Source: Acidobacteriota bacterium (GTDB lineage: Bacteria; Acidobacteriota; Polarisedimenticolia; JACPZX01). Taken from it: a stretch of 42,896 nucleotides of DNA. The position numbers and the translations under genes are program-made. Below, in pieces: positions 8,316 to 17,121 of this stretch. The notes beneath the pieces are model-generated. The model did not search any database, was not told where the DNA came from, and worked only from the letters and a program-made list of their open reading frames with translations. The DNA lies in contig JACPZX010000096.1 in the NCBI GenBank assembly GCA_016195325.1, forward strand, positions 1-42,896. Reading direction: 5' to 3'. Position 1 is the first letter of the stretch. Every line of letters starts with the position of its first letter.

Positions 8316-8555
8316 ATGAAATCGTTTTTCTCGAAGATTCTCGGGTACTGGTCCGGCTTAGGGCACATCATCGGCGTCATCATGACGCCGGTCCACATGT
8401 TCATCGTGTACACGCTGGTCTTCGGACCGTCGAAGCTGATCCTCTCCGCGATGGGGAAGGACCCGATGGACCGGAAACTCGCGACGGAGCCGACGTTCTG
8501 GCGGAAGAAAGAATCCCACGCCGCGTCGCTCGACAATCTCCGGCACACCTTCTGA
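8316..8555 (+). CDS. Short SxtJ-like membrane protein
   Basis: This 79-residue protein has one or two membrane helices (about residues 10-46) and a C-terminal segment GKDPMDRKLATEPTFWRKK that resembles the end of SxtJ, the small membrane protein of saxitoxin-type carbamoyltransferase operons. Canonical SxtJ proteins are longer, so this looks like the C-terminal half only. GGAGG lies directly before the ATG. It precedes the carbamoyltransferase by 15 bases, and a DUF5989 (SxtK-like) gene follows that enzyme, so the J-I-K set is complete though the order differs from some clusters. A role in tethering the enzyme to the membrane is inferred, not shown. Confidence 0.7.
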   Translation: MKSFFSKILGYWSGLGHIIGVIMTPVHMFIVYTLVFGPSKLILSAMGKDPMDRKLATEPTFWRKKESHAASLDNLRHTF

Positions 8556-8570
8556 GGTGAGGTCCCCACG

Positions 8571-10310
8571 ATGAACATCCTCGGCATCTCGGCCTACTAC
8601 CACGACTCCGCGGCGTGCCTCCTGCGCGACGGCCAGGTCATCGCCGCCGCGGGGGAGGAGCGATTCACCCGCAAGAAGCACGATCACGGGTTTCCCGACA
8701 ACGCCATCCGCTACTGCCTGGCCGAGGGGAAGATCCAGTCGAAGGACCTCGACTACGTCGGCTTTTACGACAAGCCGCTGGTCAAGTTCGAGCGCATCCT
8801 CCTCACGTACATCGCGACGTTCCCGAAGTCGTTCCGCTCGTTCAACAAGGCCGTTCCGCTCTGGCTCACGCAGAAGCTCCGCATCCCGGCGCTGATCCGC
8901 AAGCACATGGGGTACGACGGAGAGGTCCTCTTCGGCGACCACCACATGTCGCACGCGGCGTCCTCTTTTCTCGTGTCGCCGTTCAAGGAGGCCGCGATCC
9001 TGACGCTCGACGGCGTGGGCGAGTGGTCCACGGCGACCCAGGGGGTCGGCCGCGATCGCGACATCCAGCTCTGGAACGAGATCCGCTTCCCGCACTCGCT
9101 GGGACTGCTTTACTCCGCGTTCACCTACTTCCTCGGGTTCAAGGTCAACTCGGCCGAGTACAAGGTCATGGGTCTCGCGCCTTACGGAGAGCCGCGCTAC
9201 TTCGACCAGATCATGAAGGAGATCATCCACGTCGGCGAGGACGGCTCCTTCAAGATGAACATGGACTACTTCGCCTACGACTACGGCCTGACGATGACGA
9301 ACGGGAAGTTCTCGCAGCTCTTCGGCATCCCGGTCCGCGAGGGGGAGGGGAAGCTCGAGCAGGTTCACAAGGACATCGCGGCGTCGGTCCAGAAGGTGAC
9401 CGAGGAGATCGTGCTCCGCATGTGCCGGAGGCTGAACCGGGACACGGGCCTCACCAACCTGTGCATGGCCGGCGGGGTCGCGCTCAACTGCGTCGCCAAT
9501 GGCCGCGTGATCCGCGAGACGCCGTTCAAGAACATCTTCATCCAGCCCGCCGCGGGCGACGCCGGCGGCGCGGTGGGAGTCGCCGCCTACATCCACTCGG
9601 CGGTCCTCGGCAACGCCCGGACGTTCGTCTGGAAGCACGCCTATTGGGGGCCGGCCTACTCGACGGAGGAGATCCGCTCGTACCTTGAGAAGCACGGCAT
9701 CCCGTTCCGCGAGCTCTCCCGGGAGGATCTTCTGAAGAACACCGCGCGGCTGATCGCGGAGCAGAACGTCATCGGCTGGTTCCAGGGGCGGATGGAGTTC
9801 GGGCCGCGCTCCCTGGGCAACCGCAGCATCATCGCCGACGCGCGGAATCCGGCGAACAAGGACGTCGTGAACCTCAAGATCAAGTTCCGCGAGTCGTTCC
9901 GCCCCTTCGCGCCGACCGTCCTCGCGGAGAAGTCGGGGGAGTGGTTCGAGCTCGAGTGCGACTCCCCGTACATGCTCCTCGTCGCGCAGGTCCGCCCGGA
10001 GAAGCGATCGATTCCGTCGGTGACGCACGTCGACGGCTCGGCCCGCATCCAGACGATACGGCGCGACGAGAACGAGATGTACTACGACCTCATCCAGGAG
10101 TTCGATCGGCAGACCGGGTGCCCGGTCATCATCAACACCTCGTTCAACGTGAGAGGCGAGCCCATCGTCTGCACGCCGCACGACGCGTACCTGTGCTTCA
10201 TGCGCACCCGGATGGACTACCTCGTGCTCGACCGGTTCCTCCTCGACAAGAAGGATCAGCCGGGCCTCAACGACGACATCGACTGGCAGCGGGAGTTCCC
10301 GCTCGATTAG
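8571..10310 (+). CDS. NodU/CmcH/SxtI-type carbamoyltransferase
   Basis: A 579-residue O-carbamoyltransferase that uses carbamoyl phosphate and ATP through a carbamoyl-adenylate. The N-terminal half is the Kae1-like domain: ISAYYHDSAAC, GEERFTRKKHD, the metal histidines in DHHMSHAAS (H124, H128), TLDGVGEW, and the EYKVMGLAPYG segment. The C-terminal YrdC-like half has GRMEFGPRSLGNRS, FRESFRPFAP and NTSFNVRGEP. Relatives carbamoylate nodulation factors, antibiotics or saxitoxin; no glycosyltransferase or secondary-metabolite gene is nearby, so the acceptor is unknown. The flanking tiny membrane proteins suggest a membrane-linked or surface acceptor. GAGGTGA precedes the ATG. Catalytic residues appear intact. 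Confidence 0.92.
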   Translation: MNILGISAYYHDSAACLLRDGQVIAAAGEERFTRKKHDHGFPDNAIRYCLAEGKIQSKDLDYVGFYDKPLVKFERILLTYIATFPKSFRSFNKAVPLWLTQKLRIPALIRKHMGYDGEVLFGDHHMSHAASSFLVSPFKEAAILTLDGVGEWSTATQGVGRDRDIQLWNEIRFPHSLGLLYSAFTYFLGFKVNSAEYKVMGLAPYGEPRYFDQIMKEIIHVGEDGSFKMNMDYFAYDYGLTMTNGKFSQLFGIPVREGEGKLEQVHKDIAASVQKVTEEIVLRMCRRLNRDTGLTNLCMAGGVALNCVANGRVIRETPFKNIFIQPAAGDAGGAVGVAAYIHSAVLGNARTFVWKHAYWGPAYSTEEIRSYLEKHGIPFRELSREDLLKNTARLIAEQNVIGWFQGRMEFGPRSLGNRSIIADARNPANKDVVNLKIKFRESFRPFAPTVLAEKSGEWFELECDSPYMLLVAQVRPEKRSIPSVTHVDGSARIQTIRRDENEMYYDLIQEFDRQTGCPVIINTSFNVRGEPIVCTPHDAYLCFMRTRMDYLVLDRFLLDKKDQPGLNDDIDWQREFPLD

Positions 10311-10318
10311 GAGCCGAC

Positions 10319-10474
10319 ATGAAGCACTCCCTCCTCGGCGAGCTCTGGGCGTTCATGAGGGTGAGGAAGAAGTGGTGGCTCGCCCCGATCCTCATCATCC
10401 TCGGGCTCCTCAGCGCCCTCATCATCTTCACCGAGAAGAGCGCGCTCGCGCCCTTCATCTACGCGCTGTTCTAG
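10319..10474 (+). CDS. DUF5989 (SxtK-like) small membrane protein
   Basis: A 51-residue peptide with a basic cytosolic start (FMRVRKKWW), one membrane helix (about residues 21-38) and the end SALAPFIYALF, which matches the DUF5989 pattern found next to SxtI-type carbamoyltransferases. It begins nine bases after the carbamoyltransferase stop and closes the operon; a hairpin follows. Biochemical function is unknown for the family. Confidence 0.85.
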   Translation: MKHSLLGELWAFMRVRKKWWLAPILIILGLLSALIIFTEKSALAPFIYALF

Positions 10475-10481
10475 CCCACCC

Positions 10482-10514
10482 CGGCGGGTCCGGGCCAAAG
10501 CCCCGGATCCGCCG
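10482..10514 (+). terminator. GC-rich hairpin after the carbamoyltransferase operon
   Basis: Arms 10482-10494 and 10502-10514 pair over 13 bp with one G-U wobble and a 7-base loop. No T-run follows, so this is not a textbook intrinsic terminator; it could mark the 3' end or protect the transcript. It lies eight bases after the DUF5989 stop. The rest of the gap to 10667 shows no gene. Confidence 0.5.
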
Positions 10515-10667
10515 CGCCTCACCGGCCGCGCCGCGGCCCGCCTCCCCCGCACCCCCCTGAAACCTCCCCGGCCCGCGCCCCCATTCGGCGCTCAAGATCC
10601 GCATCGATCTGCCGATGAGTGATTGGGCGGGGGAACCCGATCGCACCGCCCGGTGAGGTGAGCGGAC

Positions 10668-12893
10668 GTGCCGACGCACGCACAGCTTGGAGAGGTCCTG
10701 GTCCGCGCGGGGTGCCTGGACGCCCAGGGGCTCGCGCGGGCTCTCGAGGTCGTCGCGAAGAGCCGGGTCTCGCTGAACCGGGCCCTGGAGACGCTGGGCC
10801 TCGTCGACGGCGGCACGATCGCGAGCGTCCTGGCGCAGCAGCTCGGGCTCGACGTCGTCGACCTGGACGTCCTCGAGGTCCCGGCGGAGGTGGCCTCCCT
10901 CCTGCCGGCGGAATTCTGCCGATCCCATCTGGTCGCTCCGCTGAACGTCGAAGGCAAGAGGCTCCGCATCGCGATGACGAATCCGCTGGACTACCCGACC
11001 CTCCAGGACGTCGAGTTCTGCACCGGGATGCGCGTCACCGCCGCGGTGGGCGCCGAGTCGAGCCTCGCGGCCCTCCTCGAGAGGACATACCCGGCGCCGC
11101 CCGCCGAGAAGAAGCCCGACATCCAGTCCACGTACGACCTCCTCTCCTCGGTCAATCCCGAAGGGGAGGTCGAATCCTCCGAGGCCGACGTCGAGGCGAT
11201 CGACATCAGCAAGCTCGCGCGCGACGTCAACCTGACCCCGATCGTGCGGCTCGTGAACATGATTCTCTGCGACGCGGCGAAGGCGGGCGCGAGCGACATC
11301 CACGTCGAGCCCCAGGACGAGCGGCTGCTGGTGCGGCAGCGCGTCGACGGGATGCTGAAGGACGTCCTGAAGATCCCCCGGGGGCTCCAGGACTCCACCG
11401 TGTCGCGCCTGAAGATCATCTCGGGGATGGACATCGCGGAGCGCCGCAAGCCCCAGGACGGCCGGAGCCGCCTGAGATTCGAGGGGAAGCGGATCGATCT
11501 GCGCGTGTCGACCCTCCCCACCCAGTTCGGCGAGAAGGTGGTCATACGGCTCCTCGACGGCTCGAACGCCAGGCTCGACATCAATCGCCTGGGGTTCAGC
11601 GCGGAAAACCTCCGCATGTTCCTCGCTCTCCTCTCACGGCCACAGGGGATCATCCTCGTCACCGGCCCGACGGGAAGCGGGAAGACGTCGACGCTCTACT
11701 CGGCGCTCGGGTACCTGAAGGCCCCCACGAAGAACATCATCACCGTCGAAGATCCCATCGAGTTCCAGCTTGAGGGGATCAACCAGGTTCAGATCAACCC
11801 GAAGGCGGGGATGACCTTCGCGTCGGGGCTGCGCTCGATCCTGCGGCAGGATCCGAACATCGTCCTCGTCGGCGAGATCCGGGACCAGGAGACCGCCGGC
11901 ATCGCCATGGAGGCGGCCCAGACGGGCCACCTCCTCCTCAGCACGCTCCACACGAACGACGCCATCTCGACGATCACGCGGCTCCTCGATCTCGGCATCG
12001 AGGCCTTCCTGGTGGCGTCGTCCCTGACGGCCGTGCTCTCGCAGCGCCTCACGCGGATCCCCTGCCCGAGCTGCTCCGTCGAGCAGGCGCCCCCCGCCGA
12101 CGTCGTCGAGAAGATCGGGGGCGTCGGGCGCCTTCCCCAGGGCGCGGCCTTCAAGGTCGGCCTCGGATGCGACGCCTGCGAGCAGTCGGGATACAAGGGT
12201 CGCATGGCCGTGCACGAGGTGGCCGTCGTGACCGACGAGGTGCGGAACCTCATCTCGCGACGCGCCCCGGAGCACGAGATCCGCGCGGAGGCGCGTCGCG
12301 GAGGGATGCGCACCCTGATGGAGGATGCCATCGACAAGGCGTCGCGCGGGCTGACGACCCTCGACGAGGTGGTCCGCGTCTGTCCGCCCGATGAGACCCC
12401 CGAGACGCGCCAGGCGACGGGGCCGGAGCCGGCCGCCCGGCCCTCCCGGGCCGATGTCCCCGAGGAAGCGCCCATGCCTGCCCCGCCGGGGCCGCCGGGG
12501 GCCCGGCGCGTCGTCGTCGTGGACGACAGCCCGACCGTCGCGACCGTCATCAAGTACTTCATGGAGAACGAGGGGTTCGAGGTCTTCCTCGCGGCGGATG
12601 GCCGGGAGGGCCTCGAGGCGGTGAAGGAACACCGGCCGGACGTCATCATCAGCGACGTCAACATGCCGGGCATGGATGGCATCGAGATGGTCCGGGAACT
12701 CCGCTCCCACCCCGACACGGCCGGGACGCTCATCCTCATGCTGACGTCGGAGGACAGCGTCGAGAGCGAGGCCCGGGGGCTCGAGGTCGGCGCGGACGAC
12801 TACATCCTCAAGCCGGTCGAGCCGCGCCGCCTGGCCGCCCGCGTCAAGGCGCTCCTCTCAAGGTCGACGGCGCGGGAGGCCGTTCCACGCTGA
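10668..12893 (+). CDS. PilB/GspE-type secretion ATPase fused to a response-regulator receiver domain
   Basis: 741 residues in three parts. Residues 1-145 are a GspE N-terminal (MshEN-like) domain. Residues 180-570 are the hexameric ATPase with Walker A GPTGSGKT (333-340), VEDPIEF, Walker B-like IVLVGEIRD (398-406), the STLHTND His box, and a zinc site made by CPSC (466, 469) and CDAC (501, 504). After a Pro/Ala linker, residues 614-733 form a CheY-like receiver with D619/D620, phospho-acceptor D663, T693 and K715 all present. It should power a type IV pilus or type II secretion assembly, with phosphorylation acting in cis. No other pilus genes are in the window. The start is GTG with a GAGGTGAG ribosome site. 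A hybrid kinase gene follows after about 50 bp. Confidence 0.92.
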   Translation: MPTHAQLGEVLVRAGCLDAQGLARALEVVAKSRVSLNRALETLGLVDGGTIASVLAQQLGLDVVDLDVLEVPAEVASLLPAEFCRSHLVAPLNVEGKRLRIAMTNPLDYPTLQDVEFCTGMRVTAAVGAESSLAALLERTYPAPPAEKKPDIQSTYDLLSSVNPEGEVESSEADVEAIDISKLARDVNLTPIVRLVNMILCDAAKAGASDIHVEPQDERLLVRQRVDGMLKDVLKIPRGLQDSTVSRLKIISGMDIAERRKPQDGRSRLRFEGKRIDLRVSTLPTQFGEKVVIRLLDGSNARLDINRLGFSAENLRMFLALLSRPQGIILVTGPTGSGKTSTLYSALGYLKAPTKNIITVEDPIEFQLEGINQVQINPKAGMTFASGLRSILRQDPNIVLVGEIRDQETAGIAMEAAQTGHLLLSTLHTNDAISTITRLLDLGIEAFLVASSLTAVLSQRLTRIPCPSCSVEQAPPADVVEKIGGVGRLPQGAAFKVGLGCDACEQSGYKGRMAVHEVAVVTDEVRNLISRRAPEHEIRAEARRGGMRTLMEDAIDKASRGLTTLDEVVRVCPPDETPETRQATGPEPAARPSRADVPEEAPMPAPPGPPGARRVVVVDDSPTVATVIKYFMENEGFEVFLAADGREGLEAVKEHRPDVIISDVNMPGMDGIEMVRELRSHPDTAGTLILMLTSEDSVESEARGLEVGADDYILKPVEPRRLAARVKALLSRSTAREAVPR

Positions 12894-12906
12894 GCGCCCC
12901 CGGGGG

Positions 12907-12934
12907 TTGCCGGGGCGCCGGATTTGCCTAGATT
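12907..12934 (+). promoter_or_regulatory. Promoter for the hybrid histidine kinase (possibly leaderless)
   Basis: TTGCCG (12907-12912) and TAGATT (12929-12934) are 16 bases apart in the short gap after the receiver-ATPase gene. Predicted initiation at 12941-12943 coincides with the ATG at 12943. Confidence 0.5.
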
Positions 12935-12942
12935 GCCCTCCC

Positions 12943-14649
12943 ATGCGCCACGATGCTCGCTCGTGGGGGGCGCATGACGGGCGGCGTTCCGAACGGCCGA
13001 CGACCCGCGCCCGGGAGACATCTCGCGTGACGACGATGATGGAGGCGACAGCCGGATCCTCGGGGCCCGCGGCGGAGCACGCGGCGATCCGCGAGACCCT
13101 CGAGCGCGCGAACGCGATGCTCCGCGCCCAGCAGGAAGCCACGCCGGACGCCATCCTCATCGTCGATCTCACCGGAAAGGTCCTCAGCTACAACTCGAAG
13201 TTCCTCAACCTCTGGGGCATCCCGCTGGACCTCGCGTCCACGTACGACGACGACGCCCTCCTCTCGTTCGTCACGCGCCGCCTGAAGGACCCCGCGGGCT
13301 TCCTCGCGACCGTCCGCAGCCTCTACGCCGATCCGCTGGAGATGCGGCAGGACGAGACGATCGAGTTCGTGGACGGGCGGATCATCGCGAGATCGACGCT
13401 GCCCGTCCTGATGAGCGACGGGCACGCCGTGGCGCGCGCGTGGTACTTCCGCGACGTCACGCGACAGCGCCGGCTCGAGTCGGACCTCAGGCACTCCCAG
13501 AAGATGGAGGCGCTCGGCACGCTGGCGGGGGGGATCGCGCACGACTTCAACAACCTCCTGACCGCGATCGGCGGCTTCATCGACATCGCGCGCCAGGGTC
13601 TCGCGCCGGCAGGCCCAGAGGGGCAGGCGCTCGCGACCGCCGCGGAGGCGGTCAGCCGGGCCGGCGATCTCACGAAGGGGCTGCTCAACTTCAGCCGCCG
13701 GAGCGCCGCCGCTTTCGAGCCCGTGGATCTGCGCCTCGCGCTGGAAGAGGTCGTCCGCTTCCTCACGCCTTCTCTCGCGGCGGCCATCGAGGTCCGGAAG
13801 ATCGTCGCCTCCGATCTCTGGATCGCGCGCGCGGACCCCGGGCAGATCCAGCAGGTGATCACCAACCTCTGCGTGAACGCCCGCGACGCCATGGGCTCCG
13901 GAGGGCGCCTGACCCTCGGGCTCGCCAACTGCACGAGGCTGGCGGGGACCGCCGGGCCCCGGGCGGGGGGCCGTCCGGCCGAGTACGTGGCCCTCGCGGT
14001 GACCGACACGGGCGCCGGCATGCCCCCGGAGGTCGTCGGCCGCATCTTCGACCCCTTCTACACCACGAAGGAGATCGGCAAGGGAACCGGGCTCGGCCTG
14101 GCGATCGTGCACGGCATCATGGAGCTGCACGGCGGATGGATCGAGTGCGAGAGCGAGCCGGGGCGGGGGACGACGTTCACGGCGTTCTTCCCCCGGGCGG
14201 TCGAGAAGCCGGCCGCGCGGCGCCCCGAGACCGCGGCGAACGCCCGCGGGGCCGGCGAGACGATCCTGATCGCCGACGACGAGGAGATGATCCGAAACCT
14301 CGTGAAGAGCGCGCTCGAAGCCTTCGGGTACAGGGTCCTCGCCGCGGCCGACGGCGCCGAGGCCATCGAGATCTTCCGGGCGAAGCGCGCCGAGATCGAC
14401 CTCGTCATCCTCGACCTCGTCATGCCGCGGCGGTCCGGAAGCGACGCGTTCGCCGAGATGCACGCCCTGCGGCCGGAGACACCGATCGTCATCTCGAGCG
14501 GGTACAGCGCGGAGGGGGAGGTCGAGGATCTGCTCCGACTCGGCGCGAGCGCCAGCGTTCCGAAGCCGTTCAACGTGAAGGACCTCGCGGGGACGGTGCG
14601 GGAGCTCCTCGTCGCGAGGATCGCCGCGGTCTCCTCCCCGTCCCGATAG
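12943..14649 (+). CDS. PAS-domain hybrid histidine kinase with C-terminal receiver
   Basis: No membrane segment is visible, so this 568-residue kinase is probably cytosolic. Order of domains: PAS (about residues 60-175, LIVDLTGKVLSYN), HisKA with the H-box GGIAHDFNN (H200), HATPase with N-box NLCVNARDAM, G1 DTGAGMP, F-box FDPFYTTK and G2 GKGTGLGLA, then a receiver with DD at about 445-446, phospho-acceptor D491 in ILDLVMP and K541. The start is uncertain: ATG 12943 matches the promoter spacing, but GTG 13027 has a GGGAGA ribosome site and the first 28 residues look weakly coding. It follows the ATPase-receiver fusion, which is an obvious candidate partner for phosphotransfer, though this is inferred from adjacency. 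Confidence 0.9.
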   Translation: MRHDARSWGAHDGRRSERPTTRARETSRVTTMMEATAGSSGPAAEHAAIRETLERANAMLRAQQEATPDAILIVDLTGKVLSYNSKFLNLWGIPLDLASTYDDDALLSFVTRRLKDPAGFLATVRSLYADPLEMRQDETIEFVDGRIIARSTLPVLMSDGHAVARAWYFRDVTRQRRLESDLRHSQKMEALGTLAGGIAHDFNNLLTAIGGFIDIARQGLAPAGPEGQALATAAEAVSRAGDLTKGLLNFSRRSAAAFEPVDLRLALEEVVRFLTPSLAAAIEVRKIVASDLWIARADPGQIQQVITNLCVNARDAMGSGGRLTLGLANCTRLAGTAGPRAGGRPAEYVALAVTDTGAGMPPEVVGRIFDPFYTTKEIGKGTGLGLAIVHGIMELHGGWIECESEPGRGTTFTAFFPRAVEKPAARRPETAANARGAGETILIADDEEMIRNLVKSALEAFGYRVLAAADGAEAIEIFRAKRAEIDLVILDLVMPRRSGSDAFAEMHALRPETPIVISSGYSAEGEVEDLLRLGASASVPKPFNVKDLAGTVRELLVARIAAVSSPSR

Positions 14650-14659
14650 GCGCCGCCGC

Positions 14660-16513
14660 TCAGGGCGCGGCCGGGGGCGTCCACTCCGCCGTCCGCAGCC
14701 CCGGATCTGAGGTGACGCGGGCGATCGGGTACACGCCGACCTCGCGATCGAAGAACGGGGATCGCGCGTAGAACCACATGAGCCGCCGCTCGGCCGCCGC
14801 GTCGGCCTCGTTCGGATCCCGCGGCGCCGCGCCCGCCCCTCCCGGGAAGGCGCGCTCGTAGTCGGCGCGGACGCGCTGGTCCTTCAGCATCTCGGCCGCC
14901 ATCCTCTCCACGACGGGATCCTCGACGACCATCTTCCGCTCCAGGATGTTGTCGAAGGCGTTCCAGGCGAGGAACCCCTCCGGCGATTCGGGCTCGAAGA
15001 GCCACATCGCGATCGGGGCGTCCGGCTGGTCGAGGGGGATCCAGAACGTCCCGGAGGGGACGTGACGGCGCTCGACCGCCCACGCTCCCTTCGCCTCCGC
15101 GGCGTGGTGCCCCTGGTACGACCCGGCGGCCCACGCGAGCTCCGTCGCCCGGAAGACCTCCACGTCGAGGTCCGCGTCGGCGAGGGTGCGGGAGACGCGG
15201 AGGCCGTGGAGAACCGCCTTCGCCGCGAGCGGCGCGTAGGCCCGCGACAGGAGGTAGCCGCGGGGGACGCGCACCTCCTTCGTCGCGACGAGCGAGGCGT
15301 AGAGCGGGACGCGAAAGGTCTCCGGCCGCCGCGACCAGACGACGCGCAATCTCCCGGTCACCTCGCTCGGGACGACGTCGAAGCTCCAGCCGAGGTAATC
15401 GACCATCACGCGATCGTCCGTGGCCTTGAACGCGAGGCCGAACGTCGCGCCGCGTTCCGCCGTGGCACGCCGCGCGGACTCCGCCTCGGAGGCCGCGACG
15501 GCGCCGGTGAGCCCCTTCGGATCGGCGGCGACGTGCTCGAGGATCGACCGCAGCATCTCGTACGTCGCGGCGACGCGGACGGCGAAGGGCTTGTAGGCGT
15601 GCGCTTCGGCGAGGAGGCTCACCCGGTTGCGCGTCTCGAAGTACGACGTCGAGTAGCGCGGGGAGGGGGCCCACATCCTCACCCCCTGGTTGGGGTCGGC
15701 CGGGTTCTCGAGATCGCCGAAGGGGGCCGCGGCGTGACCGGTCGCGGCGAGCCCCTTCCCGATCGCCTCCTTCATCCCCGCGACGTACCGTCTCAGCGGG
15801 GCCGGCGCGTTCGGGCTCTCCCCCGCGAAGTACGTCATCTCGTACTGGAAGTCCATCCCGTCGGTGACGTGGCAGTCCACGACGACGTGCGGCCTGAAGT
15901 CGCGAAAGAGCCGGCCGACGAGCGCGGCCGTCTCGGGCGATTCCATCTTCACGAAGTCGCGGTTGAGATCGAGGCCCCGGCCGTTCGTGCGGAACCCCAT
16001 CCCCTCCGCGGGCCCGTCCTGCGCCAGACGGTTGGACGGGCTCACGCGCTCGTGGCCGTCCACGTTGTAGATCGGCACGACGACGAGGATGAGGTTGTCG
16101 AGGAGTCCGGCGCGCTTTCCGGAGACGATGTCGCGCAGGAGGGCCAGGCTCGCATCCTTCCCGTCGATCTCGCCGGCGTGGATGCCGCTGAAGACGAGGA
16201 CCACCGGCAGCCCCGAGGCGCGCGCCGCCTCGGGGGTGAAGCGCATCTCGCGCGCCGCGACGACCATCGGCATCGGATACCCCTCGGCCGTCTCGCCGTA
16301 CATCGACAGGTGGACCAGCCGCGAGCTTCGAGCGAGCTTCGTGAGGAACTCGATCGTCTCGCGATATCCGGGGGTGCATCGGTAGGCGCACGCCTCGGCC
16401 GGGGTCGTGAGATCGGCGGCCGGGCGGCTCTGATCGGGCGGCGCGGCGAGGGCGGCCGGCGCCATGGAGAGCGCGACCGCGAGCAGAGGGAGCGGGAGCG
16501 GCGGAGTCCTCAT
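14660..16513 (-). CDS. Secreted M14-family zinc carboxypeptidase-like peptidase
   Basis: A 617-residue exported protein with a clear signal peptide (residues 1-23, ending AALAAP). The peptidase domain carries the M14 zinc signature HAGEIDGKD (H112, E115) and third ligand H215 in DCHVTDG, the substrate-binding NR pair in LDLNRDF (N184, R185), and a likely catalytic Glu in LLAEAHAY (E303). The C-terminal 270 residues form an extra domain of unknown role, common in large bacterial M14 proteins. ATG 16513 was chosen over a start 45 bases upstream because it begins exactly at the signal peptide. It ends ten bases from the convergent kinase gene. Confidence 0.88.
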   Translation of the reverse strand: MRTPPLPLPLLAVALSMAPAALAAPPDQSRPAADLTTPAEACAYRCTPGYRETIEFLTKLARSSRLVHLSMYGETAEGYPMPMVVAAREMRFTPEAARASGLPVVLVFSGIHAGEIDGKDASLALLRDIVSGKRAGLLDNLILVVVPIYNVDGHERVSPSNRLAQDGPAEGMGFRTNGRGLDLNRDFVKMESPETAALVGRLFRDFRPHVVVDCHVTDGMDFQYEMTYFAGESPNAPAPLRRYVAGMKEAIGKGLAATGHAAAPFGDLENPADPNQGVRMWAPSPRYSTSYFETRNRVSLLAEAHAYKPFAVRVAATYEMLRSILEHVAADPKGLTGAVAASEAESARRATAERGATFGLAFKATDDRVMVDYLGWSFDVVPSEVTGRLRVVWSRRPETFRVPLYASLVATKEVRVPRGYLLSRAYAPLAAKAVLHGLRVSRTLADADLDVEVFRATELAWAAGSYQGHHAAEAKGAWAVERRHVPSGTFWIPLDQPDAPIAMWLFEPESPEGFLAWNAFDNILERKMVVEDPVVERMAAEMLKDQRVRADYERAFPGGAGAAPRDPNEADAAAERRLMWFYARSPFFDREVGVYPIARVTSDPGLRTAEWTPPAAP

Positions 16514-16562
16514 GGGGGCGCAGCGTACCCGAGGGGGCCCTGCCGGACAAGCGCTCATCGGA

Positions 16563-16568
16563 TAGACT
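16563..16568 (+). promoter_or_regulatory. Candidate -10 box next to the GNAT gene
   Basis: TAGACT ends seven bases before the GTG at 16576, the spacing expected for a leaderless mRNA. The -35 region (CTGCCG, about 16540-16545) is weak. Confidence 0.3.
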
Positions 16569-16575
16569 GCCCGCC

Positions 16576-17121
16576 GTGAGACGCGCCGTGACGACCCACC
16601 ACCTCGAGATGACGCGCGCGTCGGACCTCCGCCCGGCGTCGAGCGCCCCCGCGGATCTGAGGGTCGATCGGGTCGGCGATCCGATCCCCGAGCTCAACCG
16701 CTTCTTCTACACGGCCATCGGCGGGGCGTGGTTCTGGATCGATCGCCTCGCCTGGAGCCGCGCGCGCTGGGTGGAGTGGCTCTCGCGCGCCGGCGTCGAG
16801 ACCTGGGTGGCCTCGGTGGCCGGTGTCCCGGCCGGGTACGCGGAGCTTCAGAGCCAGCCGGGCGACGAGGCCGAGATCGTCTACTTCGGCCTCCTGCCGC
16901 AGTTCGCCGGGAAAGGATACGGCGGGGCGTTCCTGACGCTCGCCGCGCGGCGCGCGTGGGAGCTGGGGCCGCGGCGCGTGTGGGTCCACACCTGCTCCCT
17001 CGATCATCCCCGGGCCCTCGACAACTATCTGAGGCGCGGCTTTCGTCTCTTCAAAGAGGAGACGGCCGAGCACGACATGCCCGACGTCACGCCCGGACCG
17101 TGGCCGGGATGGGACGCCTGA
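16576..17121 (+). CDS. GNAT-family N-acetyltransferase
   Basis: 181 residues with the GNAT core: the strand ETWVASVAGVPAGYAEL, the strand EIVYFGLLPQFAGKGYGG containing the acetyl-CoA pyrophosphate loop (GKGYGG), and the late HPRALDNYLRRGFRLFK motif. The acceptor cannot be told from sequence. The GTG at 16576 is used because of the adjacent -10 box; GTG 16588 and ATG 16609 are alternatives. The stop overlaps the ATG of the next gene by one base (TGATG), so translation is coupled to the PanE-like reductase. Confidence 0.88.
   Translation: MRRAVTTHHLEMTRASDLRPASSAPADLRVDRVGDPIPELNRFFYTAIGGAWFWIDRLAWSRARWVEWLSRAGVETWVASVAGVPAGYAELQSQPGDEAEIVYFGLLPQFAGKGYGGAFLTLAARRAWELGPRRVWVHTCSLDHPRALDNYLRRGFRLFKEETAEHDMPDVTPGPWPGWDA

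Noticed and set aside
8358-10181. A 607-codon minus-strand frame across the carbamoyltransferase
   Set aside because: Shadow of the plus-strand gene, which carries all family motifs.
14058-16697. An 879-codon minus-strand frame overlapping the M14 gene and kinase
   Set aside because: Out of frame with both proteins, Arg-rich and featureless; the M14 motifs are in another frame.
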